NCBI GenBank assembly: GCA_021162805.1
Contig: JAGGXZ010000103.1
Location: 1 to 50,881 of the forward strand
Direction of reading: 5' to 3'
From: Candidatus Poribacteria bacterium
GTDB taxonomy: Bacteria > Poribacteria > WGA-4E > B28-G17
DNA: 50,881 nucleotides
The position numbers and the translations under genes were made by a program. Positions 20,908 through 28,543 of this stretch are shown piece after piece (the stretch's first letter is position 1; each line of letters starts with the position of its first letter). The notes under the pieces are model-generated. The model was not told the origin of the DNA, did not search any database, and saw only the letters and a program-made list of their open reading frames with translations.

Positions 20908-20936
20908 TTGAAAACAGGTTGAGGTTATGATAGTAT
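20908..20936 (+). promoter_or_regulatory. Possible promoter of the nucleotidyltransferase gene
   Basis: TTGAAA (20908-20913), 17 bp, TAGTAT (20931-20936). The match is moderate; it lies about 45-50 bp upstream of the start codons at 20985 and 20994. Confidence 0.4.
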
Positions 20937-20984
20937 TACCCCATCCTAAGGATGAGTTTCAGGTAGTTTGGAATCCTGGGGATT

Positions 20985-22010
20985 GTGGACGTCATGAACC
21001 GGGAGATCTACATCGAAGCGGCGAAGTCGGAGATATTGGTCCTAGCCCGCACCTATCCCGTCGTCGCCGCTTTCGTATGTGGCTCAACCGTGTATGAGGC
21101 GGAGCCGAGGGAGACGGACGTTGACGTCAGGGTGATCCTCGATGGCGAACCCGTTCCCGGCTTTCTCGTCGAACGGGATGGGGTACCGATTGAGGTGACG
21201 TTCACCAGTCTCAGGAACTTCCTCGACGAGGAACAGGTCCTCTCCCACCCTGTCCTGCCTTCAGATATCCTGCGCGGCAGGATCATATATGACCCCACCG
21301 GAATGTTGAGCGAGCTCAAGGAGAGAATCGGCAGAAGATACGGGGAACGAAGATATATAGCTGCAAGGGCGCGCAAAATGTTCGAGGAGGCTTTGGAGGT
21401 GACGATGAGGGCGCAGAGGGATTTCGAGAGGGAGGGGAGGATACCGCTTTGGACCTTCAGAGGTGCCCTCTTCAGGGCGGGAGAGGTGCCGCTTATACTC
21501 CTGGATATGCCCTTAACCCATAGAAGGCTTTTCCTCTTCCTCAGGGAAGCGGCATATAGGATGGGAGATGATGAGATACACGGGCTTGGATTGGAAACGC
21601 TCGGATCGTCGGGGATGTCGAAAGCAGAGGTGCTCAGGGCACTCGATGAAACGATGGCGATATTCGACATACAGGAAGAGGTCTCTCACTTCTATCTCTC
21701 TCCGTTGAAGAGAAGATATTGGGAGAGGGGAACCCTGATGATGACGGAGGAGGGACTCTATGCCGAGGCGGTATGGCCTCTTTTCACACTGATTTCCCTA
21801 TACTGCATGGACGATCCGACTAAGGCCAAGCGGTTCTGGCTGCTCGATAGACTGGGTTTTAACTCCTATGAATCGTGCCGGCGCAAGTTCACATGGATGA
21901 AAGGATGGCTGGATCGGATAGGATCTCATCTTGGAGGAACGTTCACGACGCTGCCTGGCGGCACGAACGGGTTGTCCTTTTTCAGGTCAACTATCAGGGG
22001 TTTTGAGTGA
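20985..22010 (+). CDS. Nucleotidyltransferase-fold protein of unknown substrate
   Basis: The 341-residue protein has a pol-beta-type nucleotidyltransferase motif near the N-terminus: VCGSTVYEAEPRETDVDVRV, with Gly33-Ser34 and the metal-binding Asp45/Asp47, and a third acidic residue possible in GVPIEVTF. The rest (about 110-300) is helical with LWTFRGALFRAGEVPLILL. The layout resembles aminoglycoside- or DUF4037-type nucleotidyltransferases, not the minimal MNT toxin-antitoxin type, because a full C-terminal helical domain is in the same chain. GTG 20985 is used, but ATG 20994 is equally plausible. The last 85 bp overlap the 3' end of the convergent SLBB gene. Confidence 0.65.
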   Translation: MDVMNREIYIEAAKSEILVLARTYPVVAAFVCGSTVYEAEPRETDVDVRVILDGEPVPGFLVERDGVPIEVTFTSLRNFLDEEQVLSHPVLPSDILRGRIIYDPTGMLSELKERIGRRYGERRYIAARARKMFEEALEVTMRAQRDFEREGRIPLWTFRGALFRAGEVPLILLDMPLTHRRLFLFLREAAYRMGDDEIHGLGLETLGSSGMSKAEVLRALDETMAIFDIQEEVSHFYLSPLKRRYWERGTLMMTEEGLYAEAVWPLFTLISLYCMDDPTKAKRFWLLDRLGFNSYESCRRKFTWMKGWLDRIGSHLGGTFTTLPGGTNGLSFFRSTIRGFE

Positions 22011-22918
22011 CCGGGCGGATAAAGCTCCACCTTTGATATATCTCCCTTTGGACCCCATCCGCCGGCCTTTTGCAGAAGCTCCTTAAGTCGGATTGGTCCT
22101 TTCCAAGGGATTTCTCCTTCCCTCCTCACCTCACCTACCACCAACACCTTCTTGCTCCTATATTCTTTAACCGACACCTCGATCCTGTAGTTTCTGAGAT
22201 ACTTTTTTAACGCCTCCTGCAGGAGCTGTTTTATCTGTCGGGTGGTTTGTCCACCGACTTTCACCTCACCGAGCAGCGGATGGATGATTTGTCCCTCACC
22301 ATCTACGATGAACTCCTCGCTTTCCGAGTCACCGTCATCCCATACCGTCTTTACCTCGATCAGGTCGCCGGGTCCGATCGTATATTCGGTCGGTTTCATA
22401 GGGGATACCGGTTTTCGAGCTTTGATCTCGCTTCGGTGTTTGATCTCTTCCTTGGACATCCGTTTGAAGACTGACTTCAATTTGGGCGGCGGAGAGGAGA
22501 TCAGATAAAGTATGATGGAGTTGAGGGTGTTTTCGACCCTCACAGCAGCGGGATCGATGGGGGAATTGAATTTCAGCGTGATCCTAGCTTTGATCGGTCT
22601 AGTGCTCACCACCGTGGCTTTTATGAGCTTCAACCTTTTGGAGCCGATCGGTATGAATCCCACCTCCTTGGACCCGACGTGCAGCGAGTAGATATCCAAC
22701 GTGAGGCTTGCTCCTTTTGGATCGACTCTCCAGGTGTACCGAGGTTTTGCGCCTAGAAACAGGATCATCTTCCATTCCCTCCCCTCCTCCAGCGACGCCT
22801 TAAGCGTTTCGCCTTTCAGTGTGCTCACGCCTTTGATCTCAAACAGCGCCGCCGGAGAGAGGAGAGGAATCAGAACGAGCGAGATGGAGGAGATTATGTT
22901 CAGGAATCGCCGGATCAT
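21926..22918 (-). CDS. Exported AMIN/SLBB polysaccharide-export-like protein
   Basis: A 330-residue protein with signal peptide (FLNIISSISLVLIPLLSPAA), an AMIN-like beta domain (about 30-140, with RYTWRVDPKGASLTLDIY), then a Poly_export domain (YTIGPGDLIEVKTVW, GQIIHPLLGEVKVGGQT, LKKYLRNYRIEVSVKEYRSK in two neighbouring pieces) and an SLBB domain (KVLVVGEVRREGEIPWKG, LKELLQKAGGWGPKGDIS). It resembles Wza-like periplasmic/outer-membrane exporters but lacks an obvious lipobox. The ATG overlaps the aconitase stop by ATGA, an odd pairing. Its 3' end overlaps the convergent nucleotidyltransferase gene. Confidence 0.78.
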   Translation of the reverse strand: MIRRFLNIISSISLVLIPLLSPAALFEIKGVSTLKGETLKASLEEGREWKMILFLGAKPRYTWRVDPKGASLTLDIYSLHVGSKEVGFIPIGSKRLKLIKATVVSTRPIKARITLKFNSPIDPAAVRVENTLNSIILYLISSPPPKLKSVFKRMSKEEIKHRSEIKARKPVSPMKPTEYTIGPGDLIEVKTVWDDGDSESEEFIVDGEGQIIHPLLGEVKVGGQTTRQIKQLLQEALKKYLRNYRIEVSVKEYRSKKVLVVGEVRREGEIPWKGPIRLKELLQKAGGWGPKGDISKVELYPPGHSKPLIVDLKKDNPFVPPGSVVNVPPR

Positions 22919-24861
22919 ACCTGTCCTTTTAATCTCTTCCTGACATAGTTGAGCTTCCCCCCCGAAAGGAGCACTTCAAGCTCCCTATCGGAGAGATCAT
23001 GCCTCAACTTTATCTCATATCCCTTCGTCCTGTTCAGCGCCGCGATATCATTTCCTGATCTAAGTTGAAGCTCGAGGGACTCGATCTCGATCCTATCCAG
23101 CTTATCGATCTTCCTATAGTCGTCCTCATCGATGAAGGTTAAGGGGAGGATGCCGAAGTTTATGAGGTTGTCCCTGTGGATTCGGGCGAAGGATTTGGCA
23201 ATGACGAGTTTCACTCCGAGATACATCGGTGCGAGGGCGGCGTGTTCTCTGCTGGAGCCCTGACCGTAATTATGCTCCGCTACGACGGCAGCAAAAGTCC
23301 CTTCGGGCAATTCCCTTGCCCTATTGGGGAAAGTCGGATCAATCCTTTCGAAGACGAAGTCTGAGATAGCAGGGATATTCGACCTGAGGGGTAGTATCCT
23401 TGCACCGGCTGGCATGATATGATCTGTGGTGATGTTGTCTCCGACTTTCAGCAACACGATACATGAGAGGTGTTTGGGCATTGGCTTTCCGGTCGGTACC
23501 GGCTTTATGTTCGGTCCACGAATTACATGAACCTTTTGGGGATCTCTCGCGGGCGGGATGATCATGCTATCGTCTATGCGGATCGAAACGGGCAGTGAGA
23601 CGGTTATCGGTTTTCCCAGCTCTCTGGGATCGGTTATCACGCCGGCTATGGCCGTCGCGGCTGCCGTTTCAGGACTGGCCAGATAAACCTGTGCATCCTT
23701 CGTGCCGCTCCGGCCCTCGAAGTTTCGGTTAAACGTTCTCACCGACACCCCACCGGAGGGTGGTGCCTGCCCCATACCGATGCATGGGCCACAGGCGCAC
23801 TCCAACACCCTCGCCCCAGCGGCTATCATGTCGGCTAAGGCTCCATTTCGAGCTAGCTCCTCCAGAACCTGTCTCGATCCGGGCGATATAACCAGGCTGA
23901 CATCCGGATGAACTTTTCTGCCGCGGAGGATCGCCGCGACGGTCATCATGTCCTTCAACGATGAGTTGGTGCAACTGCCGATCGCTACTTGATCGACTTT
24001 CAATCCTTCCACATCCTTGACCTTCCTGACCTTATCGGGACTATGGGGACAGGCGATCAGCGGTTCGAGCTCTCCTAGATTTACCTCTATCACCTCGGCA
24101 TACTCCGCACCATGATCGGCTTCGAGCCTGCGCCAATCCCTTTCCCGTTTCTGCCATCTCAGAAACTCCCATGTTATCTCGTCACTGGGGAAAATGGAGC
24201 TTGTAGCGCCCAGCTCTGCACCCATGTTAGTTATGGTTGCCCTTTCGGGGACTGAAAGGTGTTTAACGCCATCTCCGAAATACTCCATCACCTTTCCAAG
24301 TCCACCTTTGACCGTCAGCCTTCGCAGAAGCTCCAGTATAATATCTTTGGCTGAGACCCAAGGCGGGAGCTTCCCCACCAGTTTAACCCCTATCACCTCG
24401 GGCATAGTCATGTAGAACGGCTCGCCCGCCATCGCTACCGCTACGTCTAATCCCCCCGCACCTATCCCTAACATTCCTATCCCGCCAGCAGTAGGGGTAT
24501 GGCTGTCGGAGCCCAACAGGGTCTGCCCTGGAACGGCGAACCGTTCAAGATGAACTTGATGGCATATCCCATTTCCCGGCCGTGAGAAGTATATCCCATG
24601 TTTCGCTGCCACCGACTGGAGAAATCTATGATCATCGGCGTTCTCGAATCCGATTTGAAGCGTATTATGATCGACATAGCTGACGGAGAGCATTGTTTTA
24701 ACCCTATCGATGCCCAGCGTCTCAAACTGAAGATAGGCCATCGTTCCGGTGGCATCCTGGGTTAGGGTTTGGTCTATCCTTATGCCGATCTCCTCCCCAG
24801 GGGACATCCTCCCTGAGACAAGGTGATCGCCGATTATCTTCTCCGTTAAGGTCAAAGCCAA
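22915..24861 (-). CDS. Aconitate hydratase
   Basis: A 648-residue aconitase of the short bacterial/archaeal type, interconverting citrate and isocitrate in the TCA cycle. The [4Fe-4S] ligands appear in AIGSCTNSSLKD and LECACGPCIGMGQ. Other landmarks are TQDATGTMAYLQFE, LLGSDSHTPTAGGIGMLGIG and the swivelling-domain pieces GDNITTDHIMPAGA and NYGQGSSREHAAL. The start is TTG 24861: GGAGG lies 8 nt upstream and the protein then begins like family members (ALTLTEKIIGDHLVSG). An earlier in-frame TTG at 24903 coincides with the predicted transcription start and is rejected. The SLBB gene follows in the same operon. Confidence 0.94.
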   Translation of the reverse strand: MALTLTEKIIGDHLVSGRMSPGEEIGIRIDQTLTQDATGTMAYLQFETLGIDRVKTMLSVSYVDHNTLQIGFENADDHRFLQSVAAKHGIYFSRPGNGICHQVHLERFAVPGQTLLGSDSHTPTAGGIGMLGIGAGGLDVAVAMAGEPFYMTMPEVIGVKLVGKLPPWVSAKDIILELLRRLTVKGGLGKVMEYFGDGVKHLSVPERATITNMGAELGATSSIFPSDEITWEFLRWQKRERDWRRLEADHGAEYAEVIEVNLGELEPLIACPHSPDKVRKVKDVEGLKVDQVAIGSCTNSSLKDMMTVAAILRGRKVHPDVSLVISPGSRQVLEELARNGALADMIAAGARVLECACGPCIGMGQAPPSGGVSVRTFNRNFEGRSGTKDAQVYLASPETAAATAIAGVITDPRELGKPITVSLPVSIRIDDSMIIPPARDPQKVHVIRGPNIKPVPTGKPMPKHLSCIVLLKVGDNITTDHIMPAGARILPLRSNIPAISDFVFERIDPTFPNRARELPEGTFAAVVAEHNYGQGSSREHAALAPMYLGVKLVIAKSFARIHRDNLINFGILPLTFIDEDDYRKIDKLDRIEIESLELQLRSGNDIAALNRTKGYEIKLRHDLSDRELEVLLSGGKLNYVRKRLKGQV

Positions 24862-24908
24862 CTCATTTTCCTCCGACGTCGGTAAGGATAAAGGTTCCCT
24901 CAAGCTTG

Positions 24909-24937
24909 AGTATAACTTTGATCGTTTTCCCTGTCAA
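24909..24937 (-). promoter_or_regulatory. Promoter of the aconitase-SLBB operon
   Basis: Minus-strand TTGACA (24937-24932), 17 bp, TATACT (24914-24909); transcription from about 24902 gives a leader of about 40 nt to the TTG start at 24861. Confidence 0.7.
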
Positions 24938-24969
24938 GCCGGTTGTATCTGAAGAGAACCTTCGTCCTA

Positions 24970-24999
24970 TTGACTGATAAGGCAGGCAACAGGTAAAAT
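24970..24999 (+). promoter_or_regulatory. Promoter of the 25035 operon
   Basis: TTGACT (24970-24975), 18 bp, TAAAAT (24994-24999), ahead of the epimerase-like gene; divergent from the aconitase promoter. Confidence 0.5.
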
Positions 25000-25034
25000 T
25001 AATCCGAAGATCGAGATCAAATCGGAGGATTAAT

Positions 25035-25844
25035 ATGAAGCTTTCCTTCAGCACGTTAGGATGTCCCGACTGGGATCTGGAAATGATCGTCAGAAGGGCT
25101 AAAGAATACGGCTATGAGGGAATAGAGATAAGGGGGATCCTCAGACAGTTCGATCTGACGAGGGTACCTGAGCTGACAGAAGGGGTGGCGGAGACCCGAA
25201 GACTGCTCGAATCACATGGCATATCCGTAGCATGCATATCCGCATCATCGAGGTTCAGCTCCTCGGATCCGGACGAGAGAAGGGCCAACCTCATCTCGGC
25301 TAAGGCACACATGGATATCGCCAAATCCTTCAACGCCCTATGCATCAGGGTCTTCGGCGGTCAGATACCCGATGGTGTTGAAAGGGAGAAGTGTGAGAAT
25401 TACATAGCCGAGTCATTAAGGGAGTTGGGCGAATACGCCGAGAGCGTGGGCGTTAAGGTGGTGATCGAGACACACGACAGCTTCAGCACGGGGGAACATC
25501 TCGCCGCCGTCCTGGATAAAGTCGATCACCCGATGGTCGGGGCGCTTTGGGATATCCACCATCCCGTCAAAAACGGCGAATCCCCCGAGGATACCATGAG
25601 ATATCTCAGCGGAAAGGTCTTTCACGTGCACGTCAAGGACGGCGATTTCACCACCTACACGATGCTGGGCGAGGGGAAGGTGCCGACCTTAAAGATACTT
25701 CGCCTGTTAAAGGGGAGCGGCTATGACGGGTACCTCTCGGTCGAGTGGGAGAAGGCGTGGCATCCGGAGCTGCCAGATCCTGAGGTGGCGCTGCCGCAAT
25801 ATGCCCGCAAGCTCAGGGAATACCTGAGTCAAATAGGAGGATAG
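25035..25844 (+). CDS. Sugar phosphate isomerase/epimerase (TIM barrel)
   Basis: A 269-residue xylose-isomerase-like TIM barrel: SFSTLGCPDWDLEMIVRRAK, YGYEGIEIRG, VACISASSRFSS, the metal-binding VKVVIETHDSFSTG and GALWDIHHPVKNGE, then VFHVHVKDGD and GYDGYLSVEWEKAWHPELP. The His, Glu and Asp ligands are intact. It differs clearly from the gene at 8225, so the two are not recent duplicates. GGAGG precedes the ATG. The next gene starts 2 bp after its stop, so the two form an operon probably handling one carbohydrate. Confidence 0.85.
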   Translation: MKLSFSTLGCPDWDLEMIVRRAKEYGYEGIEIRGILRQFDLTRVPELTEGVAETRRLLESHGISVACISASSRFSSSDPDERRANLISAKAHMDIAKSFNALCIRVFGGQIPDGVEREKCENYIAESLRELGEYAESVGVKVVIETHDSFSTGEHLAAVLDKVDHPMVGALWDIHHPVKNGESPEDTMRYLSGKVFHVHVKDGDFTTYTMLGEGKVPTLKILRLLKGSGYDGYLSVEWEKAWHPELPDPEVALPQYARKLREYLSQIGG

Positions 25845-25846
25845 GG

Positions 25847-27355
25847 ATGGACCTTACTTTCTCCACCCTCTTCACCGCCCAGAACGTGAGGGATCATCTT
25901 TCAAGCGAAGAGGGAATAGAGAATGCCATCGACTGGTGCCGCCGCACGGCCGTGACCAAGGTGTACATAGAGTCCTTCAGAGACGGATACACGGCGGAGA
26001 GAAAAAACCTGGAGAGGGCGAGGGACCGATTCAAGGAGGCCGGATTTGAGGTGGCCGGATGTGTCACCACCACCAACGTAGGCAAAAGATCCACGGGCTG
26101 GAACATAATCGCATGCTATACCGATAGGGAGACACAGGAGAAACTACAGAGGATCTTCGAATACACCGCATCGATGTTCGACCTGATAATGATAGATGAC
26201 TTCCTCTTCACCGACTGCCAGTGTCAGGAGTGTCAGGCAGCCAAAGGAGATCGATCCTGGGTTCAATATAGATGCGAACTTATGACCCGAATATCCAGGG
26301 AGAGGATAATCGGCCCTGCCAAATCGGTCAATCCCAAAGCCAGGATCATAATAAAATATCCACAGTGGTACGATAACTTCCACAACCGAGGATATGACGT
26401 GGTGAGGGAGACGGAGGAGTTCGATTACATCTGGGTGGGAACTGAGACCAGAGATCCGGACAACGAGAGATGGGGGAGAAAAGCACAGTATGAGGCATAT
26501 TACATCATGAGATGGCTGGGCGAGATCGGAGGTGAAAAGACGGGAGGCGGATGGTTCGATCCGTTTGGAACCAACCCTCCGACCTACCTGGAGCAGGCCC
26601 GGCAGACGGTTCTAGCCGGCGCCAGGGAGGTTTTGCTCTTCTGCTATGGAGCCCTGCAGAGGGATACCGGTCCGGCGAACGTCCAACATCTGAGGGAGGA
26701 GATACCCTATCTCTACGATCTCGCCCGTATCGTCCGAGGCAGATCGATCCTGGGAATCGCCGCCCCTAAACCCCCTAACAGCGATCCAGACGGCGAGCCT
26801 TATGTCTTCGATTTCATCGGTATGCTCGGGCTGCCTCTCATCCCGACCGCCAGGATAGATCCCGAATCGTCCGACGCCCTCTTCCTCTCATATCACGCCC
26901 TGAAGGATGAGGATCTGAACGATAAGCTCTCATCCATGATCGATTCGGGCAAACCCCTGATGTTGACGGATGGTCTTGCCCGCGAGCTTAAAGGGATGGA
27001 TCTGAAGGGGGATAACGTGGTGATCCTCAACGTCAGGGGCGAGCCGAGATCCCTGTTGGATCTGGGACGCGAGGATTTAAAGGCGATACGTGATCTCATG
27101 CTGAGACCCTTCTCGCTCGGATTCGATTCCCCCAGCAGGGTGGCGCTGTATCTCTTCGGGGAGGAGTATGTGGCGATTGAGAACTTCAACGACGAAGAGG
27201 TCGAGATCGCCCTGACCGGGGATAGGATAGGCGGCTCAGAGCTCGCCCTGATCCTTCCCATGACCGCTACGGCGGACATGCGTTTCTCATCCCGTTCGCT
27301 CAGGGCGATTCTACCGCCCAGATCGCTGACCGTTCTGAGAAGGGGTGAACCCTGA
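25847..27355 (+). CDS. Uncharacterised glycosidase-like protein
   Basis: A 502-residue soluble protein without signal peptide. The N-terminal two thirds look like a TIM barrel of the glycoside-hydrolase kind: NAIDWCRRTAVTKVYIESFR, AGFEVAGCVTTTNVG, LIMIDDFLFTDCQCQECQ and IIIKYPQWYDNFH. The DDF motif after a hydrophobic strand would be the natural place for a catalytic acid, and the adjacent CxCxxC could bind metal. Residues 310-500 form an alpha/beta plus beta-sandwich part (DALFLSYHALKD, FGEEYVAIENFNDEEVE), as in trimerisation or accessory domains of GH42-like enzymes. I recognise no named family; the sugar role rests on the coupled epimerase. Confidence 0.6.
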   Translation: MDLTFSTLFTAQNVRDHLSSEEGIENAIDWCRRTAVTKVYIESFRDGYTAERKNLERARDRFKEAGFEVAGCVTTTNVGKRSTGWNIIACYTDRETQEKLQRIFEYTASMFDLIMIDDFLFTDCQCQECQAAKGDRSWVQYRCELMTRISRERIIGPAKSVNPKARIIIKYPQWYDNFHNRGYDVVRETEEFDYIWVGTETRDPDNERWGRKAQYEAYYIMRWLGEIGGEKTGGGWFDPFGTNPPTYLEQARQTVLAGAREVLLFCYGALQRDTGPANVQHLREEIPYLYDLARIVRGRSILGIAAPKPPNSDPDGEPYVFDFIGMLGLPLIPTARIDPESSDALFLSYHALKDEDLNDKLSSMIDSGKPLMLTDGLARELKGMDLKGDNVVILNVRGEPRSLLDLGREDLKAIRDLMLRPFSLGFDSPSRVALYLFGEEYVAIENFNDEEVEIALTGDRIGGSELALILPMTATADMRFSSRSLRAILPPRSLTVLRRGEP

Positions 27356-27744
27356 TGCCAGATCGCTCTCGTGACTGGTTCAATCAAGCGGTGAGAGATC
27401 TAGAACAGGCAGAGGATTCCCGGCGTGCCGGACGCCACGAATGGGCCTGCTTTGCCGCACAACAAGCGGCGGAGAAAGCTGTAAAAGCTCTACATCTTCA
27501 TCGTGGTCAGGAAGCATGGGGACATGTAATCGCAAGATTGCTTTCTGAATTGCCGGAGGAAATTACCGTTCCACAGAGATTAATAGAACAAGCCCATGTC
27601 CTTGATAACTATTACATCCCGGCACGATACCCTAACAGTCATCCGGAAGGAGCGCCATTTCAACACTACGGACCTTTACAAAGCGGGGAGGCGATCCGGT
27701 ATGCCCGTGAGATCATTGAATTCGTCCGTGCTCAGATGGCCTGA
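27355..27744 (+). CDS. HEPN-domain protein (partner of the following nucleotidyltransferase)
   Basis: A 129-residue helical protein of the HEPN family, COG1895/COG2250-like. It starts DWFNQAVRDLEQAEDSRRAG, continues WACFAAQQAAEKAVKALHLH, and has the typical DNYYIPARYPNSHP followed by AIRYAREIIEFVR. It lacks a clear RxxxxxH RNase motif, as many members of this subgroup do. The ATG overlaps the upstream stop by one base, and its own end overlaps the nucleotidyltransferase gene by 17 bp. HEPN and MNT partners form toxin-antitoxin or regulatory pairs. Confidence 0.85.
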   Translation: MPDRSRDWFNQAVRDLEQAEDSRRAGRHEWACFAAQQAAEKAVKALHLHRGQEAWGHVIARLLSELPEEITVPQRLIEQAHVLDNYYIPARYPNSHPEGAPFQHYGPLQSGEAIRYAREIIEFVRAQMA

Positions 27745-28075
27745 CAGCCGGCTGGTGCATAAATCTATATGTCAATGGGCACAGGAAATCGTCCGGTGCT
27801 ACAAGGAGATAGATCGCATCGGTTACTTCGGTTCCTATGCGCGGGGCGATTGGGGGGTGGGAAGTGATTTAGATGTAATCATAATTGTGAGGGCTTCTCG
27901 GTTACCTTTCGAAAGACGGGCTGCGGTATGGGATACAAACGGGCTGCCCGTACCGGTAGACCTGTTCGTCTATACACGTGATGAATGGCAATCGCTGCAA
28001 AATAAGGGGCAATTTTATCAAACGGTGATGCGGGAGATCGTCTGGATATACGTGAGAGACCGCCGATCGCCCTGA
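27728..28075 (+). CDS. Minimal nucleotidyltransferase (MNT)
   Basis: A 115-residue minimal pol-beta nucleotidyltransferase: RIGYFGSYARGDWGVGSDLD with Gly35-Ser36 and Asp47/Asp49 forming the GSX10DXD motif, followed by VPVDLFVYTRDEW whose Asp would be the third acidic residue. No upstream ATG with a ribosome site is visible, so GTG 27728, inside the HEPN gene, is chosen. The order HEPN-MNT is the reverse of the classic MntA-HepT order at 42332. It sits between a carbohydrate operon and smpB. Confidence 0.8.
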   Translation: MLRWPDSRLVHKSICQWAQEIVRCYKEIDRIGYFGSYARGDWGVGSDLDVIIIVRASRLPFERRAAVWDTNGLPVPVDLFVYTRDEWQSLQNKGQFYQTVMREIVWIYVRDRRSP

Positions 28076-28090
28076 GAAAGGGTTGAGAAG

Positions 28091-28543
28091 ATGAAAAACA
28101 TAACGGTCAACAGAAGGGCGAGACATGATTACCACATACTGGACACCTTCGAGGCCGGAATAGAGCTTAAGGGAACGGAGGTCAAGTCGCTCCGTCAGGG
28201 AAAGGTAAGTCTGAAGGGGGCATACGCCACCGTCGAGGACGGTGAGATGTTCCTTCACGATGTTTACATAGCACCGTATGATGCCGGATCGAGGTTGAAC
28301 CACGACCCCACTCGTCCGCGCAAGCTATTGATGCACAAGAGGGAGATAAAGAGGCTGGCCGGGTTGAGCAGACAGCCCGGCTACACCCTCGTGCCGTTAA
28401 GGATGTATTTCAACGAGAGGGGGCTGGTCAAGGTGGAGCTGGCCCTTGCCAGGGGGAAATCGCAATACGATAAACGGGAGGCGATAAAACGGGCGGAGGA
28501 TCAAAGACGGATACGCGAGGCGAGGATGCAGCCCCGGAGATGA
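28091..28543 (+). CDS. smpB: SsrA-binding protein SmpB
   Basis: SmpB binds tmRNA and brings it to stalled ribosomes for trans-translation. The 150-residue protein has all hallmarks: NRRARHDYHILDTFEAGIEL, GTEVKSLRQGKVSLKGAYA, RLNHDPTRPRKLLMHKREIK and the basic C-terminal tail (KGKSQYDKREAIKRAED-like). The tmRNA gene itself is not seen in the window. The stop overlaps the glycosyltransferase start by ATGA. Confidence 0.97.
   Translation: MKNITVNRRARHDYHILDTFEAGIELKGTEVKSLRQGKVSLKGAYATVEDGEMFLHDVYIAPYDAGSRLNHDPTRPRKLLMHKREIKRLAGLSRQPGYTLVPLRMYFNERGLVKVELALARGKSQYDKREAIKRAEDQRRIREARMQPRR

Noticed and set aside
20985-22010. Aminoglycoside-resistance call for the nucleotidyltransferase
   Set aside because: Only the generic GS...DVDV motif is shared; no substrate-binding features of known resistance enzymes can be identified.
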